Shown one piece after another: positions 13,333-25,470 of a stretch of 64,000 nt of DNA. Each line of letters opens with the position of its first letter. Position 1 is the first letter of the stretch. This DNA is from Chondrilla cf. caribensis. Its lineage: Eukaryota > Porifera > Demospongiae > Chondrillida > Chondrillidae. The stretch covers positions 1-64,000 of the forward strand of contig OZ026557.1 in NCBI GenBank assembly GCA_964020155.1, given 5' to 3'. Made by a program: the position numbers and the translations under genes. The notes under the pieces were generated by a model, which saw nothing but the letters and a program-made list of their open reading frames with translations, did no database searches and had not been told where the DNA came from.

Positions 13333-16300
13333 TTGATATCAGAAGGTAACTAAAAGGTCCAGGAGTGTGTCTGTGCATTCGGATTTCAGCTATGATGCAT
13401 CACGTGCACACAGGAGAGGCCGTGGTGACAAGACCAAAAATTGACATTTTTTTGCTTGTCACCACGAGGCTTATAGCGCACTCAGAAAAATCAGAATGCT
13501 TACGAAATTGTGTTGGTGAGTTAGGCATGGACACTAGGTAGCCCATGGTGACCAGAAAAGAAATATCAAATTGCTTAGGTGATCACCCAAGGCGTAATAC
13601 ACGCATATATGAATCTACATACAAGGTATATACATTGGCAATAGGGGGAAATTTTGGTCGACATCAAAATGCAACTTTTTGCTATCAGAAGGTAGCTACC
13701 AGGTCCAGGAGTGTGCCTGTGCATTCGGATTTGAGCTATGATGCATCACGTGCACACAGGAGAGGCCGTGGTGACAAGACCAAAAATTGACATTTTTTGG
13801 GCTTGTCACCACGAGGCTTATAGCGCAATCAGAACAATCAGAATGCTTACGAAATTGTGTTGGTGAGTTAGGCATGGACACTAGGTAGCCCTTGGTGACC
13901 AGAAAAGAAATATCAAATTGCTTAGGTGATCACCACAAGGCGTATTACACGCATATATGAATGTACATACAAAGTATATACATTCTATTATATGTGGCAC
14001 TGGGGGGAAATTTTGGTCGACTTCAAAATGCAACTTTTTGCTATCAGAAGGTAGCTACCAGGTCCAGGAGTGTGTCTGTGCATTCGGATTTGACCTGTAA
14101 TGCATCACGTGCACACAGGAGAGGCCGTGGTGACAAGACCAAAAATTGACATTTTTTGGGCTTGTCACCACGAGGCTTATAGCGCACTCAGGACAATCAG
14201 AATGCTTACCAAATTGTGTTGGTGAGTTAGGCATGGACACTAGGTAGCCCTTGGTGACCAGAAAAGAAATATCAAATTGCTTAGGTGATCACCACAAGGC
14301 GTAACACACTTATATATGAATCTACATACAAAGTATATACATTGGCAATAGGGGGAAATTTTGGTCGAAATCAAAATGCATCCTTTTTGCTATCAGAAGG
14401 TAGCTACCAGGTCCAGGAGTGTGTCTGTGCATTTGGATTTCAGCTATGATGCATCACGTGCACACAGGAGAGGCCGTGGTGACAAGACAAAAAATTGACA
14501 TTTTTTGGGCTTGTCACCACGAGGCTTATAACGCACTCAGGACAATCAGAATGCTTACCAAATTGTGTTGGTGAGTTAGGCATGGACACTAGGTAGCCCT
14601 TGGTGACCAGAAAAGAAATCTCAAATTGCTTAGGTGATCACCCAAGGCGTAATACACGCATATATGAATCTACATTCAAAGTATATACATTGGCAATAGG
14701 GGGAAATTTTGGTCGACATCAAAATGCAACTTTTTGCTATCAGAAGGTAGCTACTAGGTCCAGGAGTGTGTCTGTGCATTCGTATTCGAGCTATGATGCA
14801 TCACGTGCACACAGGAGAGGCCGTGGTGACAAGACCAAAAATTGACATTTTTTGGGCTTGTCACCACGAGGCTTATAGCGCACTCAGGATAATCAGAATG
14901 CTTACCAAATTGTGTTGGTGAGTTAGGCATGGACACTAGGTAGCCCTTGGTGACCAGAAAAGAAATATCAAATTGCTTAGGTGATCACCACAAGGCGTAA
15001 TACACGCATATATGAATCTACATACAAGGTATATACATTGGCAATAGGGGGAAATTTTGGTCGTCATCAAAATGCAACTGTTTGCTATCTGAAGGTAGCT
15101 ACTATGTCCAGGAGTGTGTCTGTGCATTGGGATTTCAGCTATGATGCATCACGTGCACACAGGAGAGGCTGTGGTGACAAGACCAAAAATTGACATTTTT
15201 TGGGATTGTCACCACGAGGCTTATAGCGCACTCAGAACAATCAGAATGCTTACCAAATTGTGTTGGTGAGTTAGGCATGGACACTAGGTAGCCCCTGGTG
15301 ACCAGCAATGAAATATCAAATTGCTTAGGTGATCACCACAAGGCGTATTACACGCATATATGAATGTACATACAAAGTATATACATTCTATTATATGTGG
15401 CACTGGGGGGAAATTTTGGTCGACATCAAAATGCATCCTTTTTGCTATCAGAAGGTAGCTACCAGGTCCAGGAGTGTGTCTGTGCATTTGGATTTCAGCT
15501 ATGATGCATCACGTGCACACAGGAGAGGCCGTGGTGACAAGACCAAAAATTGACATTTTTTGGGCTTGTCACCACGAGGCTTATAGCGCACTCAGGACAA
15601 TCAGAATGCTTACCAAATTGTGTTGGTGAGTTAGGCATGGACACTAGGTAGCCCTTGGTGACCAGCAAAGAAATATCAAATTGCTTAGGTGATCACCCAA
15701 GGCGTAATACACGCATATATAAATCTACATTCAAAGTATATACATTGGCAATAGGGGGAAATTTTGGTCGACATCAAAATGCAACTTTTTGCTATCAGAA
15801 GGTAGCTACCAGGTCCAGGAGTGTGTCTGTGCATTTGGATTTCAGCTATGATGCATCACGTGCACACAGGAGAGGCCGTGGTGACAAGACCAAAAATTGA
15901 CATTTTTTGGCTTGTCACCACGAGGCTTATAGCGCACTCAGGACAATCAGAATGCTTACCAAATTGTGTTGGTGAGTTAGGCATGGACACTAGGTAGCCC
16001 TTGGTGACCAGAAAAGAAATCTTAAATTGCTTAGGTGATCACCCAAGGCGTAATACACTTATATATGAATCTACATACAAGGTATATACATTGGCAATAG
16101 GGGGAAATTTTGGTCGTCATCAAAATGCAACTTTTTGCTATCAGAAGGTAGCTACCAGGTCCAGGAGTGTGTCTGTGCATTTGGATTTCAGCTATGATGC
16201 ATCACGTGCACACAGGAGAGGCCGTGGTGACAAGACCAAAAATTGACATTTTTGGGCTTGTCACCACGAGGCTTATAACGCACTCAGGACAATCAGAATG

Positions 16301-19300
16301 CTTACCAAATTGTGTTGGTGAGTTAGGCATGGACACTAGGTAGCCCTTGGTGACCAGCAAAGAAATATCAAATTGCTTAGGTGATCACCACAAGGCGTAT
16401 TACACGCATATATGCATTCTATTATATGTGGCACTGGGGGGAAATTTTGGTCGACATCAAAATGCATCCTTTTTGCTATCAGAAGGTAGCTACCAGGTCC
16501 AGGAGTGTGTCTGTGCATTTGGATTTCAGCTATGATGCATCACGTGCACACAGGAGAGGCCGTGGTGACAAGACCAAAAATTGACATTTTTTGGGATTGT
16601 CACCACGAGGCTTATAGCGCACTCAGGACAATCAGAATGCTTACCAAATTGTGTTGGTGAGTTAGGCATGGACACTAGGTAGCCCTTGGTGACCAGCAAA
16701 GAAATATCAAATTGCTTAGGTGATCACCCAAGGCGTAATACACTTATATATGAATCTACATACAAAGTATATACATTCTATTATATGTGGCACTGGGGGG
16801 AAATTTTGGTCGACATCAAAATGCATCCTTTTTGCTATCAGAAGGTAGCTACCAGGTCCAGGAGTGTGTCTGTGCATTTGGATTTGACCTATGATGCATC
16901 ACGTGCACACAGGAGAGGCCGTGGTGACAAGACCAAAAATTGACATTTTTTGGGCTTGTCACCACGAGGTTTATAGCGCACTCAGGACAATCAGAATGCT
17001 TACCAAATTGTGTTGGTGAGTTAGGCATGGACACTAGGTAGCCCTTGGTGACCAGCAAAGAAATATCAAATTGCTTAGGTGATCACCCAAGGCGTAATAC
17101 ACGCATATATAAATCTACATTCAAAGTATATACATTGGCAATAGGGGGAAATTTTGGTCGACATCAAAATGCAACTTTTTGCTATCAGAAGGTAGCTACC
17201 AGGTCCAGGAGTGTGTCTGTGCATTTGGATTTCAGCTATGATGCATCACGTGCACACAGGAGAGGCCGTGGTGACAAGACCAAAAATTGACATTTTTTGG
17301 CTTGTCACCACGAGGCTTATAGCGCACTCAGGACAATCAGAATGCTTACCAAATTGTGTTGGTGAGTTAGGCATGGACACTAGGTAGCCCTTGGTGACCA
17401 GCAAAGAAATCTTAAATTGCTTAGGTGATCACCCAAGGCGTAATACACTTATATATGAATCTACATACAAGGTATATACATTGGCAATAGGGGGAAATTT
17501 TGGTCAACATCAAAATGCAACTTTTTGCTATCAGAAGGTAGCTACCAGGTCCAGGAGTGTGTCTGTGCATTTGGATTTCAGCTATGATGCATCACGTGCA
17601 CACAGGAGAGGCCGTGGTGACAAGACCAAAAATTGACATTTTTGGGCTTGTCACCACGAGGCTTATAACGCACTCAGGACAATCAGAATGCTTACCAAAT
17701 TGTGTTGGTGAGTTAGGCATGGACACTAGGTAGCCCTTGGTGACCAGCAAAGAAATATCAAATTGCTTAGGTGATCACCACAAGGCGTATTACACGCATA
17801 TATGCATTCTATTATATGTGGCACTGGGGGGAAATTTTGGTCGACATCAAAATGCATCCTTTTTGCTATCAGAAGGTAGCTACTAGGTCCAGGAGTGTGT
17901 CTGTGCATTTGGATTTCAGCTATGATGCATCACGTGCACACAGGAGAGGCCGTGGTGACAAGACCAAAAATTGACATTTTTTGGGATTGTCACCACGAAC
18001 GAGGCTTATAGCGCACTCAGGACAATCAGAATGCTTACCAAATTGTGTTGGTGAGTTAGGCATGGACACTAGGTAGCCCTTGGTGACCAGCAAAGAAATC
18101 TCAAATTGCTTAGGTGATCACCCAAGGCGTAATACACTTATATATGAATCTACATACAAAGTATATACATTCTATTATATGTGGCACTGGGGGGAAATTT
18201 TGGTCGACATCAAAATGCATCCTTTTTGCTATCAGAAGGTAGCTACCAGGTCCAGGAGTGTGTCTGTGCATTTGGATTTGACCTATGATGCATCACGTGC
18301 ACACAGGAGAGGCCGTGGTGACAAGACCAAAAATTGACATTTTTTGGGCTTGTCACCACGAGGTTTATAGCGCACTCAGGACAATCAGAATGCTTACCAA
18401 ATTGTGTTGGTGAGTTAGGCATGGACACTAGGTAGCCCTTGGTGACCAGAAAAGAAATATCAAATTGCTTAGGTGATCACCCAAGGCGTAATACACGCAT
18501 ATATGAATCTACATACAAAGTATATACATTAGCAATAGGGGGAAATTTTGGTCGACATCAAAATGCAACTTTTTGCTATCAGAAGGTAGCTACTAGGTCC
18601 AGGAGTGTGTCTGTGCATTTGGATTTCAGCTATGATGCATCACGTGCACACAGGAGAGGCCGTGGTGACAAGACCAAAAATTGACATTTTTTGGGCTTGT
18701 CACCACGAGGCTTATAGCGCACTCAGGACAATCAGAATGCTTACCAAATTGTGTTGGTGAGTTAGGCATGGACACTAGGTAGCCCATGGTGACCAGCAAA
18801 GAAATATCAAATTGCTTAGGTGATCACCACAAGGCGTAATACACGCATATATGAATCTACATACAAAGTATATACATTGGCAATAGGGGGAAATTTTGGT
18901 CGACATCAAAATGCAACTTTTTGCTATCAGAAGGTAGCTACCAGGTCCAGGAGTGTGTCTGTGCATTTGGATTTCAGCTATGATGCATCACGTACACACA
19001 GGAGAGGCCGTGGTGACAAGACCAAAAATTGACATTTTTTGGGCTTGTCACCACGAGGCTTATAGCGCACTCAGGACAATCAGAATGCTTACCAAATTGT
19101 GTTGGTGAGTTAGGCATGGACACTAGGTAGCCCATGGTGTCCAGCAAAGAAATATCAAATTGCTTAGGTGATCACCCAAGGCGTAATACACGCATATATG
19201 AATCTACATACAAAGTATATACATTGGCAATAGGGGGAAATTTTGGTCGACATCAAAATGCAACTTTTTGCTATCAGAAGGTAGCTACCAGGTCCAGGAG

Positions 19301-21965
19301 TGTGTCTGTGCATTTGGATTTGAGCTATGATGCATCACGTGCACACAGGAGAGGCCGTGGTGACAAGACCAAAAATTGACATTTTTTGGGCTTGTCACCA
19401 CGAGGCTTATAGCGCACTCAGGACAATCAGAATGCTTACCAAATTGTGTTGGTGAGTTAGGCATGGACACTAGGTAGCCCTTGGTGTCCAGCAAAGAAAT
19501 ATCAAATTGCTTAGGTGATCACCCAAGGCGTAATACACGCATATATGAATCTACATACAAAGTATATACATTGGCAATAGGGGGAAATTTTGGTCGACAT
19601 CAAAATGCAACTTTTTGCTATCAGAAGGTAGCTACCAGGTCCAGGAGTGTGTCTGTGCATTTGGATTTCAGCTATGATGCATCACGTACACACAGGAGAG
19701 GCCGTGGTGACAAGACCAAAAATTGACATTTTTTGGGCTTGTCACCACGAGGCTTATAGCGCACTCAGGACAATCAGAATGCTTACAAAATTGTGTTGGT
19801 GAGTTAGGCATGGACACGAGGTAGCCCTTGGTGACCAGCAAAGAAATATCAAATTGCTTAGGTGATCACCACAATGCGTATTACACGCATATATGAATGT
19901 ACATACAAAGTATATACATTCTATTATATGTGGCACTGGGGGGAAATTTTGGTCGACATCAAAATGCATCCTTTTTGCTATCAGAAGGTAGCTACCAGGT
20001 CCAGGAGTGTGTCTGTGCATTTGGATTTCAGCTATGATGCATCACGTGCACACAGGAGAGGCCGTGGTGACAAGACAAAAAATTGACATTTTTTGGGATT
20101 GTCACCACGAGGCTTATAGCGCACTCAGGACAATCAGAATGCTTACCAAATTGTGTTGGTGAGTTAGGCATGGACACTAGGTAGCCCTTGGTGACCAGAA
20201 AAGAAATATCAAATTGCTTAGGTGATCACCCAAGGCGTAATACACGCATATATGAATCTACATACAAAGTATATACATTGGCAATAGGGGGAAATTTTGG
20301 TCGACATCAAAATGCATCCTTATTGCTATCAGAAGGTAGCTACCAGGTCCAGGAGTGTGTCTGTGCATTTGAATTTCAGCTATGATGCATCACGTGCACA
20401 CAGGAGAGGCCGTGGTGACAAGACCAAAAATTGACATTTTTTGGGATTGTCACCACGAGGCTTATAGCGCACTCAGGACAATCAGAATGCTTACCAAATT
20501 GTGTTGGTGAGTTAGGCATGGACACTAGGTAGCCCTTGGTGACCAGCAAAGAAATATCAAATTGCTTAGGTGATCACCACAAGGCGTATTACACGCATAT
20601 ATGAATGTACATACAAAGTATATACATTCCATTATATGTGGCACTGGGGGGAAATTTTGGTCGACATCAAAATGCATCCTTTTTACTATCAGAAGGTAGC
20701 TACTAGGTCCAGAAGTGTGTCTGTGCATTTGGATTTGAGCTATGATGCATCACGTGCACACAGGAGAGGCCGTGGTGACAAGACCAAAAATTGACATTTT
20801 TTGGGCTTGTCACCACGAGGCTTATAGCGCACTCAGGACAATCAGAATGCTTACCAAATTGTGTTGGTGAGTTAGGCATGGACACTAGGTAGCCCTTGGT
20901 GACCAGCAAAGAAATATCAAATTGCTTAGGTGATCACCCAAGGCGTAATACACGCATATATGAATCTACATACAAAGTATATACATTGGCAATAGGGGGA
21001 AATTTTGGTCGACATCAAAATGCATCCTTTTTGCTATCAGAAGGTAGCTACCAGGTCCAGGAGTGTGTCTGTGCATTTGGATTTCAGCTATGATGCATCA
21101 CGTGCACACAGGAGAGGCCGTGGTGACAAGACCAAAAATTGACATTTTTTGGGCTTGTCACCACGAGGCTTATAGCGCACTCAGGACAATCAGAATGCTT
21201 ACCAAATTGTGTTGGTGAGTTAGGCATGGACACTAGGTAGCCCTTGGTGACCAGCAAAGAAATATCAAATTGCTTAGGTGATCACCACAAGGCGTATTAC
21301 ACGCATATATGAATGTACATACAAAGTATATACATTCTATTATATGTGGCACTGGGGGGAAATTTTGGTCGACATCAAAATGCATCCTTTTTGCTATCAG
21401 AAGGTAGCTACTAGGTCCAGAAGTGTGTCTGTGCATTTGGATTTGAGCTATGATGCATCACGTGCACACAGGAGAGGCCGTGGTGACAAGACCAAAAATT
21501 GACATTTTTTGGGCTTGTCACCACGAGGCTTATAGCGCACTCAGGACAATCAGAATGCTTACCAAATTGTGTTGGTGAGTTAGGCATGGACACTAGGTAG
21601 CCCTTGGTGACCAGCAAAGAAATATCAAATTGCTTAGGTGATCACCCAAGGCGTAATACACGCATATATGAATCTACATACAAAGTATATACATTGGCAA
21701 TAGGGGGAAATTTTGGTCGACATCAAAATGCATCCCTTTTGCTATCAGAAGGTAGCTACCAGGTCCAGGAGTGTGTCTGTGCATTTGGATTTGAGCTATG
21801 ATGCATCACGTGCACACAGGAGAGGCCGTGGTGACAAGACCAAAAATTGACATTTTTTGGGCTTGTCACCACGAGGCTTATAGCGCACTCAGGACAATCA
21901 GAATGCTTACGGAATTGTGTTGGTGAGTTTGGTATGGACACTGGGTAGCCCTTGGTGACCAGACA

Positions 21966-23205
21966 AGAAATCGTTACTCAATACTCTCTCATACATTAAA
22001 AAATTGAAAAAATATTAAGCACCTTCCAATGTAGCTTGGGTTACGAGTCACCTATTGAGATGGGAATTGTTTCAGAAGTTAGTTCACATCCCTGCCTAGA
22101 TCTGTCTGAAATATCAAGTTGACACACCCCCTCTCTCATGAGCTATGAAAAAAGGTGCTTAGCGTTTTATCTCCTATACTCTCCCATACATTGAAAAAAA
22201 ATATTAAGCACCTTCCAATGTAGTTGGAGTTACGGGTCACCTATTGAGATGGGAATTGTTTCAGAAGTTAGTTCACGTCCCTAGCTAGGTTTGTCTAAAT
22301 TATCAAGTTGACACGCCCCCTCCCCCATGAGCTATGCAAAAAGGTGCTTAGCATTTCTCTCCAATACTCTCCCATACATTGACAAAATATTAAGCACCTT
22401 CCAATGTAGCTGGGGTTAAGGGTCGCCTATTGAGATGGGAATTCTTTCAGAAGTTAGCTCACATCCCCAGCTAGGTTTGTCTGAAATATCAAGTTGACAC
22501 GCCCCCTCCCCCATGAGCTATGCAAAAAGGTGCTTAGCATTTTATCTCCTATACTCTCCCATACATTGACAAAATATTAAGCACCTTCCAATGTAGCTGG
22601 AGTTAAGGGTCGCCTATTGAGATGGGAATTGTTTCAGAAGTTAGTTCACGTCCCCAGCTAGGTCTGTCTGAAATATCAAGTTGACACGCCCCCTCCCCCA
22701 TGAGCTATGCAAAAAGGTGCTTAGTGTTTTATCTCCTATACTCTCCCATACATTGAAAAAATATTAAGTACCTTCCAATGTAACTGGAGTTAAAGGTCGC
22801 CTATTGAGATGGGAATTGTTTCAGAAGTTAGTTCACATCCCCAGCTAGGTCTGTTCGAAATATCAAGTTGTCACGCCCCTTCTCCCATCAGCTATGCAAA
22901 AAGGTGCTTAGCGTTTTCTCTCCTATACTCTCCCATACATTGACAAAATATTAAGCACCTAATGTAGCTGGGGTTACGGGTCACCTATTGAGATGGGAAT
23001 TGTTTCAGAAGTTAGCTCACATCCCCAGCTAGGTCTCCTGAAAATATCAAGTTGACATGCCCCCTCTCTCATGAGCTATGCAAAAAGGTGCTTAGCGTTT
23101 TCTCTCCTATACTCATGCCCCCTCCCCCATGAGCTTGTCACCTATTGAGATGGGAATTGTTTCAGAAGTTAGTTCACGTCCCTAGCTAGGTCTGTCTAAA
23201 ATACA
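21966..23205. repeat. Second subtelomeric satellite, about 188-bp unit, copy block 1
   Basis: About seven units follow the 351-bp array. Shared landmarks are CCTATTGAGATGGGAATTG, found near 22052, 22242, 22427, 22613, 22801, 22986 and 23132, and AAAAAGGTGCTTAG. The last unit is shortened. Individual units differ by point changes and small indels. No open frame of note is present. Confidence 0.92.
22527..22587. repeat. Inverted repeat inside the 188-bp unit (example copy)
   Basis: AAGGTGCTTA (22527-22536) and TAAGCACCTT (22578-22587) are exact reverse complements separated by 41 nt. The pair is present in most units of both 188-bp blocks; some copies carry a change in one arm, for example TAAGTACCTT near 22766. 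Confidence 0.85.
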
Positions 23206-23371
23206 CTGGGTAGCCCTTGGTGACCAGCCAAGAAATCTCAAATTGCTTAGGTGATCACCACATGTGGCATATGGGCACTGGGGGGAATTTTTGGTCGACA
23301 TCAAAATGCATCTTTTTTGTTATCAGAATGACTGTACTAGGTCAAGGAGTGTGTCTGTGCATTCGTATTTC
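23206..23371. repeat. Diverged fragment of the 351-bp monomer
   Basis: CCCTTGGTGACCAG, CTTAGGTGATCACCACA, GGTCGACATCAAAATGCATC and GGAGTGTGTCTGTGCATTCG are recognisable, but an internal block is missing. It links the 188-bp satellite to the duplicated segment, just as at 29,580-29,780. Confidence 0.8.
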
Positions 23372-24712
23372 TCAAACTTCCTGAGAAGATGGCCCTGCTG
23401 GTGTCAGAAGGAAAGGGGGTCACTTACACTTATGACACCAGTGGGAAATACAAAATGGCATGTGCCGGTCGACGAGATACGTACCTAAATACCTGACCCA
23501 TTGTAGCATAATGCAGTGTGCTAGATTTGGTATACATAATATAACTTATTGTGTTGACATTGTGATAATAGATTATTGTAAAACAGGTACTGGCAATAGT
23601 TCTATTTTGATGTGTGTGTTTGCAGTGCTACACAGAACTATTAATTTTGCATGTGGAGGTCTGTCTTGTTTCCCACCAGAACAAGTGGTACTCTGAGAGC
23701 AGATGTAATACTTGAGTATGATAATCACAGTGGATCACATAATGATGCACTCACTGGTTACTACCGATCATGTCCAGTATCTTGTCATGAATGATCTTCA
23801 CTACTTCAAAACTGAACACAAAGCAAGTGAACATATTCTATCAGTTAATATACCTCAACCCATACCCTACACAAACACACCTCGAAGATGCAATTTGGTA
23901 ATATCTTCTCTTTGCAGAGGAATACTGCTATGTCCCTTACAGTGTTCGCGCATTCTCCGACGAAGTTTCTATCACAGGAAAGCAATAATACACATACAGT
24001 CTGGAATGTAGGAAAACTTTACATACCCTCGGGTTTTATAGTATTAAAAACAGAAGACTTTGTAAAGCTCCCTTGCCGTAGCTACGAGCTACGTAGCTCC
24101 ACCATCTTCGAGTATATTCGAATTTAGGAAATACTGCAACATCATATAATATGCATTCCTACGCGTAACTACTACAGTGAATTTATATTATTTCTATTGT
24201 GCGAACAAAATGGCCGATTTCAAAACGCCGACAATTAGGATTTGGGCTAGAATTTGAGCGCAAAGACTTCAACGAGCTTTAAATCTTCACCGAAGGTTCT
24301 TCTAAACCTATTAGAGACGATCAAGTGATTCGAGTGCCTGTGGGTGGCCTATTCTCCGAATTGAACATTGAGGGCAACTTTAAATAGCGCAGATAATAAT
24401 AATAAAATAGATAAGTCACGGTGGCGGGGTGGTCAGGTGACACGACTCTAGGCTCCAGGTCGCGGGTTCGAATCCTCAAAAGGACGGTTTTTTTCTCTGA
24501 AAAAAAAATAGCTCACTTCCTGGTGGTCAGTTGCAATACTCTCTACAAAGAACCGTAGGGGGGAGCTTTGGGACTCGCGGCTGACCTCCCAGCTAGAATA
24601 GTGTCTTCTGCATTCGTGGAATGACGCAAGTACACAGTCTCTGTGGAAAGTCCCTGTAAAGCTCTTCATATATAGGTGTCTTTGACCCTGAGTGGGTGAC
24701 TTTTTTATTAAT
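23372..24712. repeat. Segmental duplication, copy 1
   Basis: This 1.34-kb stretch recurs at 29781-31117 with only scattered substitutions and small indels that I can see by eye. It contains no gene I can support. Two open frames of 78 and 99 codons are conserved between copies only because the DNA is nearly identical. It includes AACAAAATGGCCGATTTC near 24,203, which resembles a translation start but leads to an early stop, and it ends with a SINE-like element. A long-dead gene or promoter fragment is possible. Confidence 0.85.
24415..24712 (+). mobile_element. tRNA-derived SINE-like element, copy 1
   Basis: An RNA polymerase III type 2 promoter is visible. A-box-like TGGCGGGGTGG (24422-24432) has one mismatch to the consensus, and GGTTCGAATCC (24465-24475) is a perfect B box. 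The tRNA-like head lacks a good acceptor stem and is followed by a non-tRNA body of about 220 bp ending in TGGGTGACTTTTTTATT. An ATAATAATAATAAAATAG tract just upstream could be a target or tail sequence. The head-plus-body structure is what defines tRNA-derived SINEs. Only two copies are in the window, both inside the segmental duplication, so repetitive status elsewhere is inferred. Confidence 0.65.
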
Positions 24713-25470
24713 TACAAATCCAACAATTTCTTCATTTCATTAATGTGATCATTATAATACAGTATTTTGATACTTGAACAAATTATGGACAACATAAGGT
24801 TGGAAAGAGTGAAAGCTATTGCTACACCCACATACTACCATTTTAACTAATATTTATTATGTAATTATGTGTTTATTTTAATTGTCAATAACGAGTATCT
24901 ATGGCCTAAATAAGTATACCCAACTTAACCTAAGTGACAGTCGATTAGAACAGAGGGAATGGGTATTTCCTTTGAATGTGTAAAAGGGGTGGGTCCTGTA
25001 TTGATGTTAAGGCGTTAAAATCAAGATGCTGATTGTCCCACATGTAGTTAAATTTGATATTAATTTTTACAAAGCCAAAAGGTTTCAAAATGAAAGTATG
25101 TCAGTCACCTTTATCAGTTTGGAACACTTACGTATGTTTGCAAGAATTTCAACTGAGGAATAATATGACTGAATCAACTTTTTGCATTTTATTAATAAGT
25201 AGAATGGTAAATTCAAAAGTTCTCAATTCTTGTTACTGTCAATGCAAAGAACTGTGATATTTCTCTGGAAGTGTTTGGAGAAGACCTGCAGGAAGGCAAG
25301 AGCAGAGCATTCACATTTTACATACCAGCTACAGGTATGCACCTAGTGACCCTCTCACCTCGGTCCTTCAATACTGTCCTACTAAACAGTTTGGAGAAGT
25401 ACCTCTGGAGAGTTAAAAATATATTCACAATGATTTGACTATTTCAGTGCACACTGCTGACCTGTCCTGA
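24713..25470. other. Unique AT-rich spacer, no gene seen
   Basis: I see no splice-consistent coding sequence, RNA gene or repeat here. The stretch is AT-rich with scattered stops in all frames; the longest open frame is about 67 codons and resembles nothing I know. It separates the first subtelomeric block from the second 351-bp array. Confidence 0.6.

Larger units (their letters stand above)
4021..21965. repeat. Subtelomeric tandem array of about 351-bp monomers
   Basis: About 50 monomers of roughly 339-359 bp lie in one orientation. Recognisable landmarks in each are CTTAGGTGATCACC, TATATACATT, GCTATCAGAAGGTAGCTAC, GATGCATCACGTGCACAC and GTTGGTGAGTTAGGCATGG. Length variants differ by a block of about 11 bp after TATATACATT and by single-base indels (for example CACCCAAGG versus CACCACAAGG). 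Higher-order copies are clear: 10,028-12,130 recurs near 13,545-14,590, and 5,100-5,850 recurs near 6,510-7,260. Short open frames of 60-85 codons appear in most monomers, but they are broken by non-triplet indels and I do not call them genes. Each monomer holds a strong hairpin, listed separately. Confidence 0.95.

Noticed and set aside
23460..24127. Open frames of 78, 99 and 79 codons conserved between the two 1.34-kb copies
   Set aside because: Conservation is explained by recent duplication of the whole segment; the frames have no recognisable domains.
24415..24486. Functional tRNA gene
   Set aside because: The B box is perfect, but the A box has a mismatch, the acceptor arm does not pair and a non-tRNA body follows, so a SINE-like element fits better.
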